Below, in pieces: positions 30,120 through 38,931 of a stretch of 53,204 nucleotides of DNA. The notes beneath the pieces were generated by a model. The model was not told the DNA's origin. It did no database searches and saw only the letters and a program-made list of their open reading frames with translations. The stretch covers positions 1-53,204 of the forward strand of contig QCFS01000009.1 of assembly GCA_003278365.1 (NCBI GenBank). The letters run 5' to 3'. A program made the position numbers and the translations under genes. Numbering within the stretch: the first letter of the stretch is position 1; the number at the start of each line of letters is the position of its first letter. The stretch comes from Prochlorococcus sp. AG-363-M17. Its GTDB lineage: Bacteria > Cyanobacteriota > Cyanobacteriia > PCC-6307 > Cyanobiaceae.

Positions 30120-31436
30120 ATGAGTAAACGCATTGGTGTCGGATTGTTGGGCCTTGGAACAGTTGGTACTGGTGTAGCAAGCATTTTGACCAATTCTCAA
30201 GATAGGCACCCTCTTGTAAGTGAATTGGAATTAAAACGCGTTGCAGTAAGAGACTTAAGTCGGAGAAGAGCGCTAAGCCTTCCTGAAACTCTTTTTACTA
30301 GTGATGTCCAGGATGTTGTCGATGATCCATCTGTGGAAATTGTTGTCGAGGTTATGGGAGGGATTGAGCCTGCAAGATCAATGATCTTGCGATCGATTGC
30401 TTTAGGTAAATCAGTTGTAACTGCTAATAAAGCCTTAATTGCTAGGTATGGCGATGAAATCGCCTCAGCTGCTTCTGCTGCTGGTGTTTATGTCCTAATA
30501 GAAGCTGCTGTTGGTGGTGGTATTCCAATAATTGAGCCCCTTAAGCAGTCATTAGGAGCAAACAGAATTGAACGAGTGAGTGGAATTATTAATGGTACGA
30601 CTAATTACATACTTACTCGAATGGAAAAAGAAGGAGTCGCGTACAAAGATGTTTTAAATGAAGCTCAGAAACTTGGTTTTGCTGAGGCCGACCCTTCCGC
30701 TGATGTTGAGGGTATGGATGCGGCAGACAAGATTTCGATCCTTAGCGGTCTTGCCTTTGGTGGTTTAGTTGATCGTGAAAAGATACCAACAGAAGGAATT
30801 TCTAGCCTTCAATCTCGTGATATTGGATATGCAAGAAAGCTGGGTTATTGTATTAAATTGCTTGCTGTAGCTGAAAGATTTGATTCTAAGGAAGAACGCA
30901 TAGACATCCTGGATCTTGGGATCAGAGTCCAGCCAACCCTCGTGCCATTTGACCATCCATTAGCTGGGGTTAATGGGGTTAATAATGCGATCTTGATTGA
31001 AGGTGAGCCCATAGGGGAAGTAATGTTTTATGGCCCTGGTGCAGGGGCCGGTCCTACAGCATCTGCAGTCGTTGCAGATATCTTGAATATTGCAGGAATC
31101 AATAAGATAGGAGGATCTAAAACCGGACTCGATCCATTGCTTTCTGCAAAAAGTTGGCGTAAATGTACATTAATTAACAAGGCCGAGACTCTTCAGAGAA
31201 ATTACATTCGCCTTACTGCTAAAGATTCCCCTGGGGTTATTGGTTCGATTGGTACTTGCTTTGGAAAATCTGGAGTTTCTATTCAATCAATAGTTCAGTT
31301 TGATACTACAGATGAACATGCTGAGATAGTCGTTATTACTCATAAGGTCAAAGATGGAGAGATGCAGAATGCTCTTGCGTCTATAAATGCTTCTTCAGGG
31401 ATAGCAGGCATTGAAGCTCATCTCGGCTGCCTGTGA
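30120..31436 (+). CDS. hom: Homoserine dehydrogenase
   Basis: Reduces aspartate semialdehyde to homoserine for threonine and methionine synthesis. It has 438 aa. The NAD(P) loop is VGLLGLGTVGTGVASIL, the catalytic region is GIINGTTNYILTRM then GFAEADPSADVEGMDAADK, and a C-terminal ACT domain (from about residue 355, YIRLTAKDSPGVIGSI) should give threonine feedback. Confidence 0.96.
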   Translation: MSKRIGVGLLGLGTVGTGVASILTNSQDRHPLVSELELKRVAVRDLSRRRALSLPETLFTSDVQDVVDDPSVEIVVEVMGGIEPARSMILRSIALGKSVVTANKALIARYGDEIASAASAAGVYVLIEAAVGGGIPIIEPLKQSLGANRIERVSGIINGTTNYILTRMEKEGVAYKDVLNEAQKLGFAEADPSADVEGMDAADKISILSGLAFGGLVDREKIPTEGISSLQSRDIGYARKLGYCIKLLAVAERFDSKEERIDILDLGIRVQPTLVPFDHPLAGVNGVNNAILIEGEPIGEVMFYGPGAGAGPTASAVVADILNIAGINKIGGSKTGLDPLLSAKSWRKCTLINKAETLQRNYIRLTAKDSPGVIGSIGTCFGKSGVSIQSIVQFDTTDEHAEIVVITHKVKDGEMQNALASINASSGIAGIEAHLGCL

Positions 31437-31592
31437 GTGAAAGAATATTTATTCCTTAGCCTGATTCGTTATGGAATTGCTATATCTGAGAAAGATCACG
31501 TTTTCAGATGCTGATCACTACTAGCAAGGGTTCGTTATGAACGCTTCTATGGGTACAAAGGTTGAAAAACACTCAATTGGAACTCCACTTTT

Positions 31593-31784
31593 ATGGATCT
31601 CCATCAAGGCGACTGTGTACAACTGCTAAGCAGCAATGAGCTGTTTCAGGTAATAGCAGTTGATGATTGCCACAATCGATGCTGGTTAAGGCGTTGGCCT
31701 TTGCTGCCAAAAGGTAGCCCTGTCTTCGAAGCTTCAATTAAGCAAATTGTATTTTCAAATAAAGCTTTGCAGAAAACCCGTTAA
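31593..31784 (+). CDS. Small conserved hypothetical protein
   Basis: 63 aa, soluble and rich in Cys and Trp: GDCVQLLSSNELFQVIAVDD then CHNRCWLRRWPLLPKG. It looks like a small beta-barrel, but I cannot name a family. The 155 nt before it hold no other convincing gene. The next gene starts just after its stop. Confidence 0.65.
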   Translation: MDLHQGDCVQLLSSNELFQVIAVDDCHNRCWLRRWPLLPKGSPVFEASIKQIVFSNKALQKTR

Positions 31785-31800
31785 TTGTTTTTATACTCCT

Positions 31801-33405
31801 TTGAAAATATTCAGGACTTTGTTTTTTCAAGGAAGAAAAAGACCAATTAATATGACTGCATATTTTGCATTCATTTTAATTACTTTTTTGCAAGCTTCGT
31901 GTATGCCAAAACGAAGTAGCGATCATATTGTTGTTGCTAGTGCGGGAAAAATAACTTCTTTGGATCCAGCGCAAGCTACTACATTTGAATCATTGCAACT
32001 TCTTAGTGGATTAGGAGATACGCTTTATCAATTAAATGATGATGGTTCTCTAAAACCAAGACTTGCTTCGGGATTGCCAATAATTACTAATAATGGAAAG
32101 ACCATATCTATACCTCTTAGGAAGGATGTCCTTTTCCATGATGGGACTCCCTTTAATTCGGAAGCAATGTCATTTAGTATTAAAAGATTCATGCGTATTG
32201 GGCGACTTAGTTATTTGCTGAAAGGTCGAATTGAATCAGTTCAGTCACCTTCTCCCTATTTAATAAGCTTTAACCTTACTAGGCCTTCTAGTTCTCTTAA
32301 TGGCTTACTTACTTCTGTAAATCTAACCCCTGTCTCTCCACATGCATATTCAAACTACAAAGATAGATTTTTAAATGATAGTTTCATAGGAACAGGTCAA
32401 TATAAGCTTGTTAGATTTCATCGACAGCATCAGAGAATCGAACCTTTCGATTTATATTGGGGGCCAGATGCACTCAATACTGGGATTGATTTTATTAAGC
32501 TAAGTAATTCAACAGCTCTATTTGGAGCTATGAAAACCAGGGAAATTGATGTCCTGATGTCAAACTCTATTGATGAAGATCAACATTTGGCTCTTAATAA
32601 GATGGCCTTAAATGGTCAATTAGTAGAGGGCAAAGGTAGAGCTTTAGAAATAGGTTATATAACTTTTCGTTCCAACAAAGAACCTTTAGATAATTTAATT
32701 ATCAGAAAAGCACTGTCTTATTCTATTGATCGAGAGTTAATAGCTGAAAGAGTAAGTTATCGAATGAGAAGACCATTGCGATCTTTGGTACCACCTAGCC
32801 TGAGACTTGATCAAGAATTACCTTGGCCATCTTATAATCCTAAAAAAGCTTCAACCTTGCTGAGAAGTGTTGGATATTGTGGAGAGAAAAAACTTATTCT
32901 TCCTTTTACGTTTCGTTCAAACGTACCTGCTGATAAATTATTAGCCCTAACTTGGCAATCTCAAATTAAAAGGGATCTGGGCGAGTGCATGCAATTAATA
33001 TTAGATGGAGTTGAATCAATAACTGTTTATAGACAGCTAGGAAAGGGTGCTTTTGATTCAGTAATGCTTGACTGGAGGGGTGCATACCCTCACCCCTCAG
33101 CATATCTTTATCCATTATTAAGTTGCACTAAGGCCGTAGATTCAATATGTGAAGAAGGAGAAGCTGTTGCTAGTGGAAGTTTCTGGACAAGCCAGTCAAT
33201 GCAAAATGACTTGACACTTAGTGATGAATTTATTGGGGAAGAGAGCTTTAAGCTATTAAATTTAGTGGAACAAGCTGCTGCTAAAGGCTCGGCTTATCTT
33301 CCGGTTTGGCTAGTTACACCTAAAGCATGGGTCCAAAATTATTTATCTCCGCCTGAGTTTGATGCTGCAGGTCAGTTAATCCTAGGTCGACTAAGGCAAC
33401 TTTGA
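31801..33405 (+). CDS. ABC transporter substrate-binding lipoprotein (peptide/nickel family)
   Basis: Family-5 extracellular solute-binding protein, about 535 aa. The lipobox LQASC ends a signal peptide whose basic part (KIFRTLFFQGRKRP) is included only if translation begins upstream of ATG 31852. I therefore prefer the TTG at 31801; 31819 is also possible. Landmarks are SAGKITSLDPAQATTFESL, LRKDVLFHDGTPFNSEAM and IRKALSYSIDRELIAERV. The cargo (peptide, nickel or other) is unknown. The stop overlaps the permease start. Confidence 0.87.
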   Translation: MKIFRTLFFQGRKRPINMTAYFAFILITFLQASCMPKRSSDHIVVASAGKITSLDPAQATTFESLQLLSGLGDTLYQLNDDGSLKPRLASGLPIITNNGKTISIPLRKDVLFHDGTPFNSEAMSFSIKRFMRIGRLSYLLKGRIESVQSPSPYLISFNLTRPSSSLNGLLTSVNLTPVSPHAYSNYKDRFLNDSFIGTGQYKLVRFHRQHQRIEPFDLYWGPDALNTGIDFIKLSNSTALFGAMKTREIDVLMSNSIDEDQHLALNKMALNGQLVEGKGRALEIGYITFRSNKEPLDNLIIRKALSYSIDRELIAERVSYRMRRPLRSLVPPSLRLDQELPWPSYNPKKASTLLRSVGYCGEKKLILPFTFRSNVPADKLLALTWQSQIKRDLGECMQLILDGVESITVYRQLGKGAFDSVMLDWRGAYPHPSAYLYPLLSCTKAVDSICEEGEAVASGSFWTSQSMQNDLTLSDEFIGEESFKLLNLVEQAAAKGSAYLPVWLVTPKAWVQNYLSPPEFDAAGQLILGRLRQL

Positions 33406-33407
33406 TT

Positions 33408-34427
33408 ATGCAGAGGAGTACAGCGCTATTACGTTATGGAGCTACTCGCCTCTTGTTGGCCCCATTTATGCTTTGGATGATTTCTAGCATTGTTTTTTTA
33501 CTTTTAAGGGTTGCGCCAGGAGATCCTGTAGATGCAGTTTTGGGTAATCGTGCTACTGCAGCGGCACGTGAAGCTTTGAGGGTGCAATTAGGCCTGGACC
33601 AGCCACTTTTGGATCAATATTTTGAATTTATCACTAGGTTATTTCAAGGAGATCTTGGTTATGGCTTAATAAACGAAGAGCCGGTCTTGAAAGTCATTTA
33701 TGAGTCTCTTCCAGCAAGCATAGAGCTTGCTATTTTTTCGTTGTTAATAGCATTATTTCTCGGAATTTGTATAGGTTTTACAGGTGTTGCAAAGCCCAAC
33801 AAAAATATAGATTTAGCAGGCCGAGTTTATGGTATTGGAACTTACGCATTACCACCCTTTTGGGCGGCAATGATGGTTCAATTAGTTTTTGGTGTATTAC
33901 TTGGTTGGTTCCCTGTCGGAGGAAGATTTCCAGCTTCTTTAGTGCTTCCAGAAGGTACAGGCTTTCTTGTGATTGACAGTATTATCAATGCTGATTGGGA
34001 GGCTCTTCAAGGTACTTTTAGACATCTAATTCTTCCTGCTAGCACTCTTGGATTGTTGCTAAGTGGTATTTTTAGCCGAGCTTTGAGGATTAATCTTTCT
34101 CGAAGCTTGAGTTCTGATTATGTCGAGGCTGCCCGCAGTAGAGGGCTCAATGAAAGAAGGGTGATTGTTAGACATGCTTTGCCAAATGCACTGCTTCCGC
34201 TTTTAACCATTCTTGGAATAACTGTTGCATCTCTGATTGGTGGGGCACTTCTTGTGGAACTGACATTTTCGTGGCCAGGGATTGCCCTAAGGCTTCAGGA
34301 AGCAATTAATCAACGCGATTATCCAGTTGTTCAGGGTATTGTCGTTGTTATTGCAGCTATAGTCGTTTTCATAACTTTAGCTGTTGATATTTTGGTGGCT
34401 TTAATTGATCCCAGAGTTCGTTATTGA
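33408..34427 (+). CDS. ABC transporter permease (DppB/OppB type)
   Basis: A 339-aa inner-membrane permease with six TM segments. It has the N-terminal RVAPGDPVDAVLG pattern of DppB proteins and the EAA loop VEAARSRGLNERRVIVRHALPNA. It follows the binding protein directly. The second permease (DppC) and the ATPases are not in this window and must be encoded elsewhere. Its last 7 nt overlap the convergent hydrolase gene. Confidence 0.92.
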   Translation: MQRSTALLRYGATRLLLAPFMLWMISSIVFLLLRVAPGDPVDAVLGNRATAAAREALRVQLGLDQPLLDQYFEFITRLFQGDLGYGLINEEPVLKVIYESLPASIELAIFSLLIALFLGICIGFTGVAKPNKNIDLAGRVYGIGTYALPPFWAAMMVQLVFGVLLGWFPVGGRFPASLVLPEGTGFLVIDSIINADWEALQGTFRHLILPASTLGLLLSGIFSRALRINLSRSLSSDYVEAARSRGLNERRVIVRHALPNALLPLLTILGITVASLIGGALLVELTFSWPGIALRLQEAINQRDYPVVQGIVVVIAAIVVFITLAVDILVALIDPRVRY

Positions 34428-36022
34428 TCTATCAGGAGCCTTTTTATAGTTTTACGAAAGAGCCTATGGACTCTAATTCCTCCCACTTGCCTGTGTACAG
34501 ACTTGTTGAAGAATGATCTTGGCTTACTCTCGATATCATCCATGAAAATTTTAATTTCGTTGGCAATCACTTGTTGTACTTGTAGAGGTTTTACTCCTAC
34601 TAACTCTTGCCCAAGTTGGAATAAATCTTCTGACTCTTCTCCCTGTTCTCTTTCTACTCTTATTGGTGAGAAATGACTTGCTCCTTCGACTAAGATGACT
34701 CGACTTTTTGGATTAGGTGGTGTTGATATAAGTAATCCAAGTTGTTCGCTTAATGGAGGGGTGATCAAATCAAGGGTCCCACCAGCGAATAGGACTGGTA
34801 CATCTAGTTGGGCATCTCCTTCATTTGGCCACAGTAAACTTCCAAAGCTATTTAATCCAACAATGGCTTTCAAATTTTCAATTTTCTCTTTCTTTATTAA
34901 TCCAATATTGTTTAATTGGCATTGAAGAAATTGCGACAGATTTGTTATAGAAAGATCGTCTAATGCCTTTTTACATTTATCTTTTAGATTAGTACCAGGC
35001 ATGGCACCGCCTGCAAGTAAGGCAGTTAATGCTCCAAGGGAATGTCCCATTAGAACTACTTCAGTTTCTTTTATATTTAGTTGTCCTTGTTCTTTTGCAA
35101 GGAGGACAGCTTCCACATCACTTAATCTTTCTGGGATAACTTCTGCCCCAGGTGGAGCACTTTTCCCTTCTAGTAATTCTTTAACTGCTCTAGTATCACT
35201 CCCAGGATGCTCTAACACCACAACAGACCATCCGTTACTACTTAGATATCTTGCTAGCCACCTAAAATGATTCTGACTTCCACCAAGCCCTGGCATTAAA
35301 AGTACCCAGCTTGATTTTCTATAATCATTTTCTCTTGAATTCCATACTTCCAATTCAAGCACCTCCTCCCTATGAGTGACATCTATTGGGATTGAAATTG
35401 GTAGGACTGAGTCTTGTTCTTTGTATACATTTTCAGGATTTGGTTGTTCTTTTGAAGGAAGCTTTGCAAGAGATTCTGAAAGCTTTTGCTGACTATTTAG
35501 TTGGACTTTCCAGCGATGTGCCATTTGAAACAAAGCATCTAAATCTAGTCTTATATTTACTGCTGGTAGCTCTTCAAGAAGCTCTAAGGTACTAACTTCT
35601 GACTGTTTTTCTAGTAATCTTTCAATAGTATTAAATAATGTTGCTCCTGTATCATCATTATCAACCAATATAAGATCACTTACTTCATCTAAAAGCTGAC
35701 GGCCTGCCCAGCTTCGTAATACTTGCCGACCGAGACTAAGTTCCTTCAATAATGGTGCCTTTAGGATTTTCTGTAAACCTTCTCGACTTTCTGGCTCTAA
35801 TAAGTCCAACCATATTGATAGCTCTGACTTTGTTCTTGTTGGTGAGCGCCCCCATTCCGTTAACTCTTCAATCGAAACAGGAATCAGTGTTCCGTCAATT
35901 TGAACTTCCAATTGATCAGCTGACTTTGCAAGGGGTATCCATAAGACAGTCAGCATCAGACTGCTTAAAATCCCACGTGAAATCTTCTTAGTTGGCTTTT
36001 TTAAAAACAATAATGAATCCAT
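34421..36022 (-). CDS. Exported alpha/beta hydrolase with N-terminal DUF1400
   Basis: 533 aa. A signal peptide with a lysine-rich start (KKPTKKISRG) and hydrophobic LMLTVLWIPLAKSA precedes the DUF1400 domain (about 38-170), a cyanobacterial module. The alpha/beta hydrolase domain has the nucleophile elbow VVLMGHSLGALTALLAGG, the oxyanion region LLMPGLGGSQNHFRW and a late SHFSPI histidine. It resembles PAF-acetylhydrolase/lipase-like proteins; the substrate is unknown. A later ATG at 35956 would avoid overlap with the divergent MFS gene but shortens the signal peptide. Confidence 0.82.
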   Translation of the reverse strand: MDSLLFLKKPTKKISRGILSSLMLTVLWIPLAKSADQLEVQIDGTLIPVSIEELTEWGRSPTRTKSELSIWLDLLEPESREGLQKILKAPLLKELSLGRQVLRSWAGRQLLDEVSDLILVDNDDTGATLFNTIERLLEKQSEVSTLELLEELPAVNIRLDLDALFQMAHRWKVQLNSQQKLSESLAKLPSKEQPNPENVYKEQDSVLPISIPIDVTHREEVLELEVWNSRENDYRKSSWVLLMPGLGGSQNHFRWLARYLSSNGWSVVVLEHPGSDTRAVKELLEGKSAPPGAEVIPERLSDVEAVLLAKEQGQLNIKETEVVLMGHSLGALTALLAGGAMPGTNLKDKCKKALDDLSITNLSQFLQCQLNNIGLIKKEKIENLKAIVGLNSFGSLLWPNEGDAQLDVPVLFAGGTLDLITPPLSEQLGLLISTPPNPKSRVILVEGASHFSPIRVEREQGEESEDLFQLGQELVGVKPLQVQQVIANEIKIFMDDIESKPRSFFNKSVHRQVGGIRVHRLFRKTIKRLLIDQ

Positions 36023-37245
36023 TGCGATGGTGGTCCCAGTTCCCAGCCGCTTTAAGACTAATAACTAGAGTTCGTTTTTTAGCCTCTTTTGGGGCTGGAG
36101 GGGTCATTTTCTTGACCCCTTTGGTCTTTAACCAAATTAGTTTTTCTGCTACCCAGGTTGGGATTGGAATAGCTGCAGCTGCAGGGTTAGGCACTTTTGC
36201 AAGATTTTTAAGTGGTGGCCTATTAGATCGTAAGGTTTCATCAACTTGGATAGTTCTTGTTAGCTGCTTTTTATTTATTCTTGCTGATGGCGTGCTTTTT
36301 TTTGCAAAAGGTTTTGACTTATACCTCAAGGGGCAGTTGCTGATCGGGTTAGCAGCAGGATTGTATTGGCCTGCTGTTGAGTTAGCAGTCCCTTTCTCAT
36401 GTGTTTCATTCTCCTCAAGGAGAGGTTTTGCTTTGGTAAGGAGTGCAGATGCTCTTGGTATGAGTTTGGGGACGTTTATGGGGTCAATTGCTGCTTCATT
36501 AAGTCTGATTAGGTCGATTTATATTTTTGATTGCTTTTGCATGCTTTTTCTGGTTCTTCTCCTGACTAGAAAACCTTTAAATAGTGGTTATACGAGTTTG
36601 TCTTATAACGAAAGAAACTCTCTAATTATTGATTCTAATCATTCCCAAGAAAAGACTTTGAGCAAAACTTGGTTGATTTCCCTAATTCCAATTCTAGTAA
36701 TTAGCATTACTTGTACTGGTATCTTTTCACTATTGCAGAGTGCTTTACCACTAGATTTAGTTCGAGGTGGAATTTCTCGACCTCCTCTTAGCGAAGGTTT
36801 AAGTGGCTCAATAATTACAATTCAACTTTGGTTGCTTGTCCTTCTTCAATGGCCAGTTGGTACATGGATGTCTAGAAAAAGTTTAAGATTAGGCTTAATA
36901 CTTAGCCTAATTAGCTTGGGCTTTGGATGCTTGATAGTCGCATATTCATCATTGATTTACCATGGCGCTGTATTACTAGTTCTTTCACAATTATTATTTG
37001 CGATAGGATTGGCAGCCTTTTTACCTACTGCTACTCAAGCAGTAATTGAAGGAACCCCCTCTTCAAAAAGAGGAATTGCGATGGCTTTGTTTTCTCAATG
37101 CTTTGCTATTACCGCCTTGGCAAGCCCTGTTGTTGCAGGAAGACTATTAGATAGCAATGGTCACCTTTTTCTCCTGTGGCTATCTATGTTTGCATTATGC
37201 ATTATTGCATTGCCTTGTGTGAGATTTATTCAGCAGGCTAATTAG
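36013..37245 (+). CDS. MFS transporter
   Basis: 410 aa from ATG 36013, with an open TTG at 35992. It has about 12 hydrophobic segments. The loop GLGTFARFLSGGLLDRK is the MFS loop 2-3 signature, and it has an internal repeat half (PVGTWMSRKSLRLGL). The substrate cannot be told. Its start overlaps the start of the divergent hydrolase gene. Confidence 0.85.
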   Translation: MNPLRWWSQFPAALRLITRVRFLASFGAGGVIFLTPLVFNQISFSATQVGIGIAAAAGLGTFARFLSGGLLDRKVSSTWIVLVSCFLFILADGVLFFAKGFDLYLKGQLLIGLAAGLYWPAVELAVPFSCVSFSSRRGFALVRSADALGMSLGTFMGSIAASLSLIRSIYIFDCFCMLFLVLLLTRKPLNSGYTSLSYNERNSLIIDSNHSQEKTLSKTWLISLIPILVISITCTGIFSLLQSALPLDLVRGGISRPPLSEGLSGSIITIQLWLLVLLQWPVGTWMSRKSLRLGLILSLISLGFGCLIVAYSSLIYHGAVLLVLSQLLFAIGLAAFLPTATQAVIEGTPSSKRGIAMALFSQCFAITALASPVVAGRLLDSNGHLFLLWLSMFALCIIALPCVRFIQQAN

Positions 37246-37268
37246 ATTTAATTTTAAAATTAAAAATA

Positions 37269-37631
37269 TTAGAATAAAGTTTCTTTGTTCCTTTCTAACT
37301 CGTCTAATCTCCTTTCTCTCAAAAACAGGAATAATGGAGCAGCGAATGCAAACGCTATAGTAATTGTGCTCAGTAATACAAGCCATAAATGACGCATTTT
37401 AAGTCTTTTGCTCTCTGTAATTATCCAGATAGTTATCGCAGTTGCACCAATGAGTAGGTCATAAGTTAGAGATTGTGAGGCTGCATTGCTGTTAGCTAGA
37501 TCAATGAATAATGCAAGGTTAAATCCAGGACCATATTGCTGAACGAAAGCTACGTTGGCTGTTATTGTAAGTGCTGCCCCGGCAAAAGCAAGTGATAAAT
37601 AGATTACGCTAAGAAGTAATCTCTTGGACAT
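37269..37631 (-). CDS. DUF2834 membrane protein
   Basis: 120 aa with three hydrophobic segments (about 7-27, 54-72, 83-103) and an acidic/basic tail RERRLDELERNKETLF. The pattern FVQQYGPGFNLALFIDLANSN resembles the DUF2834 family of small cyanobacterial membrane proteins. Function unknown. It converges on the MFS gene with 23 nt between stops. Confidence 0.7.
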   Translation of the reverse strand: MSKRLLLSVIYLSLAFAGAALTITANVAFVQQYGPGFNLALFIDLANSNAASQSLTYDLLIGATAITIWIITESKRLKMRHLWLVLLSTITIAFAFAAPLFLFLRERRLDELERNKETLF

Positions 37632-37736
37632 TGTCTTTGATTCATGTTCTAATTACCAACTTAGCATTCCGTCAATACTAAGTTGATTTAAGTCAATCCC
37701 AAAGGAACAGTTAAATATAAACTCAATAATATCTAG

Positions 37737-37907
37737 ATGCAGTATTATTTTAAAAAATACATTTTTATAAAATTGGCACTGGACTCCATTCTCCTCTATG
37801 CTTGCATCCCCTTTGTAGCACTGACTCTATATATGGGTACAAGAAATGGATATTATAATAGTGAGAACTATCAGGGAGATGGATGTGCCCATGATGTAAA
37901 GCGTTAA
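37737..37907 (+). CDS. Small membrane protein, 56 aa
   Basis: Frame from ATG 37737: MQYYFKKYIFIKLALDSILL, a hydrophobic stretch with YACIPFVALTLYMG, then polar GDGCAHDVKR before TAA at 37905. The basic start, one TM helix and Cys/His-bearing tail look like a genuine short protein. No strong ribosome-binding site is visible. The same frame continues past the stop as a second hydrophobic helix to 37979 (see findings), so the gene may be prematurely ended. Confidence 0.5.
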   Translation: MQYYFKKYIFIKLALDSILLYACIPFVALTLYMGTRNGYYNSENYQGDGCAHDVKR

Positions 37908-37979
37908 AGAATCAAGCTCTTAATCGCAATTATTGTTGGGTTATCTCCTCTTCCAGTGCTTCTAGTTCTGATGATGTAA

Positions 37980-38101
37980 AGATTTCAAATGGCGTAATAT
38001 ATCATTGTCTTCATAATAAAAATCTATTAAGCAATAAAAAAATCTTCGCTATTAGACTTATGAGGTATTTAAGTCTCTCTATTGAACCATAAAGAAATTT
38101 A
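37980..38101. other. AT-rich gap
   Basis: About 120 nt between the 56-aa region and the 2H gene's end. I see only frames of 10 codons or fewer and no clear hairpin. Confidence 0.3.
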
Positions 38102-38773
38102 TTAAGAGTTTAAATTTTTCAGTACGATATTTCCCTTAATCTTTGTCATGCAGAACTTGTCTATTAGGCTTAAGTTCAATTTATCGTGCAATATGTTTTT
38201 TTGTTGTATCGGACTCGTTAATAATAGATCTATTTCATTCTTTACCTTACATACTTTTGGATCCAGCCCAAGTGTTGTATGAGGGCAAATACTCTTCGTT
38301 TTGTATTGATAGTTTAAAGCATAGTTGAAGCTAAAATCATTTTCCTTTTCTTTTACCTCTAATTCTTCGGTTACGGTTTTATCCAATATTAATCCTAAAT
38401 CTCTTAATTCCCTCGCCAGTTTTGTGGAAAGCTCGCTTATGGTATTGGAACCTGAGTAATTCAATACCATAGAGGCCAGATCATCGTTATATTTTAGTAC
38501 TTCGGTTTCTCTAATAGATTTTTCATTTCTATCCCAAGTTTTTAATGACTCTATTAATCTCTTGTCGTTTAAACAACTACTTCCAGAGGCTAGCCATTGA
38601 GCTAACTTGTTAAAAGATCCGACAACCCCTTGAAAAATCGTAGTATGCAAAAATGCTTCCCTTTTGGCTGCTGTCACTTCTAATTTATTTGTTATTGGGC
38701 TTAGAAACTTTTGGCTTTCTAAGGATAGGCTAACATTTATGCAGATTAATTCCACTTTTAGAATTGAATCCAA
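38102..38773 (-). CDS. 2H phosphoesterase-like protein (DUF1868/LigT type)
   Basis: 223 aa from a TTG start. Two HxTx motifs, HTTI (43-46, in FLHTTIFQGV) and HTTL (165-168, in CPHTTLGLD), about 120 residues apart, are the double-histidine signature of 2H phosphoesterases. These cleave 2',3'-cyclic or 2'-5' nucleotide bonds. The first motif region resembles DUF1868. The frame is open upstream except for one TAA (38786-38788) and reaches an ATG at 38875, so the true start may be there and the gene interrupted. Downstream is AT-rich. Confidence 0.6.
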   Translation of the reverse strand: MDSILKVELICINVSLSLESQKFLSPITNKLEVTAAKREAFLHTTIFQGVVGSFNKLAQWLASGSSCLNDKRLIESLKTWDRNEKSIRETEVLKYNDDLASMVLNYSGSNTISELSTKLARELRDLGLILDKTVTEELEVKEKENDFSFNYALNYQYKTKSICPHTTLGLDPKVCKVKNEIDLLLTSPIQQKNILHDKLNLSLIDKFCMTKIKGNIVLKNLNS

Positions 38774-38931
38774 GTATCTAATTAATTAGTTTATATCATT
38801 TACTACTAAGTGTCTTCTAAATCTTTTCCCAGTATTGGCTATGGATTCATTACTTTTATAGAAATTATACTTCATATGTGCACCATTTCGATTTTTAAAA
38901 ACTATTATAAGTTGATTTTGCTCACTTGTTT

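Noticed and set aside
31533-31630. 30-codon plus-strand frame MNASMGTKVEKHSIG...
   Set aside because: It overlaps the start of the 63-aa gene in another frame and has no support beyond being open.
37821-37905. Minus-strand frame MGTSISLIVLTIIISISC...
   Set aside because: A hydrophobic 21-codon frame, but fully antisense to the better plus-strand small gene and without a ribosome site.
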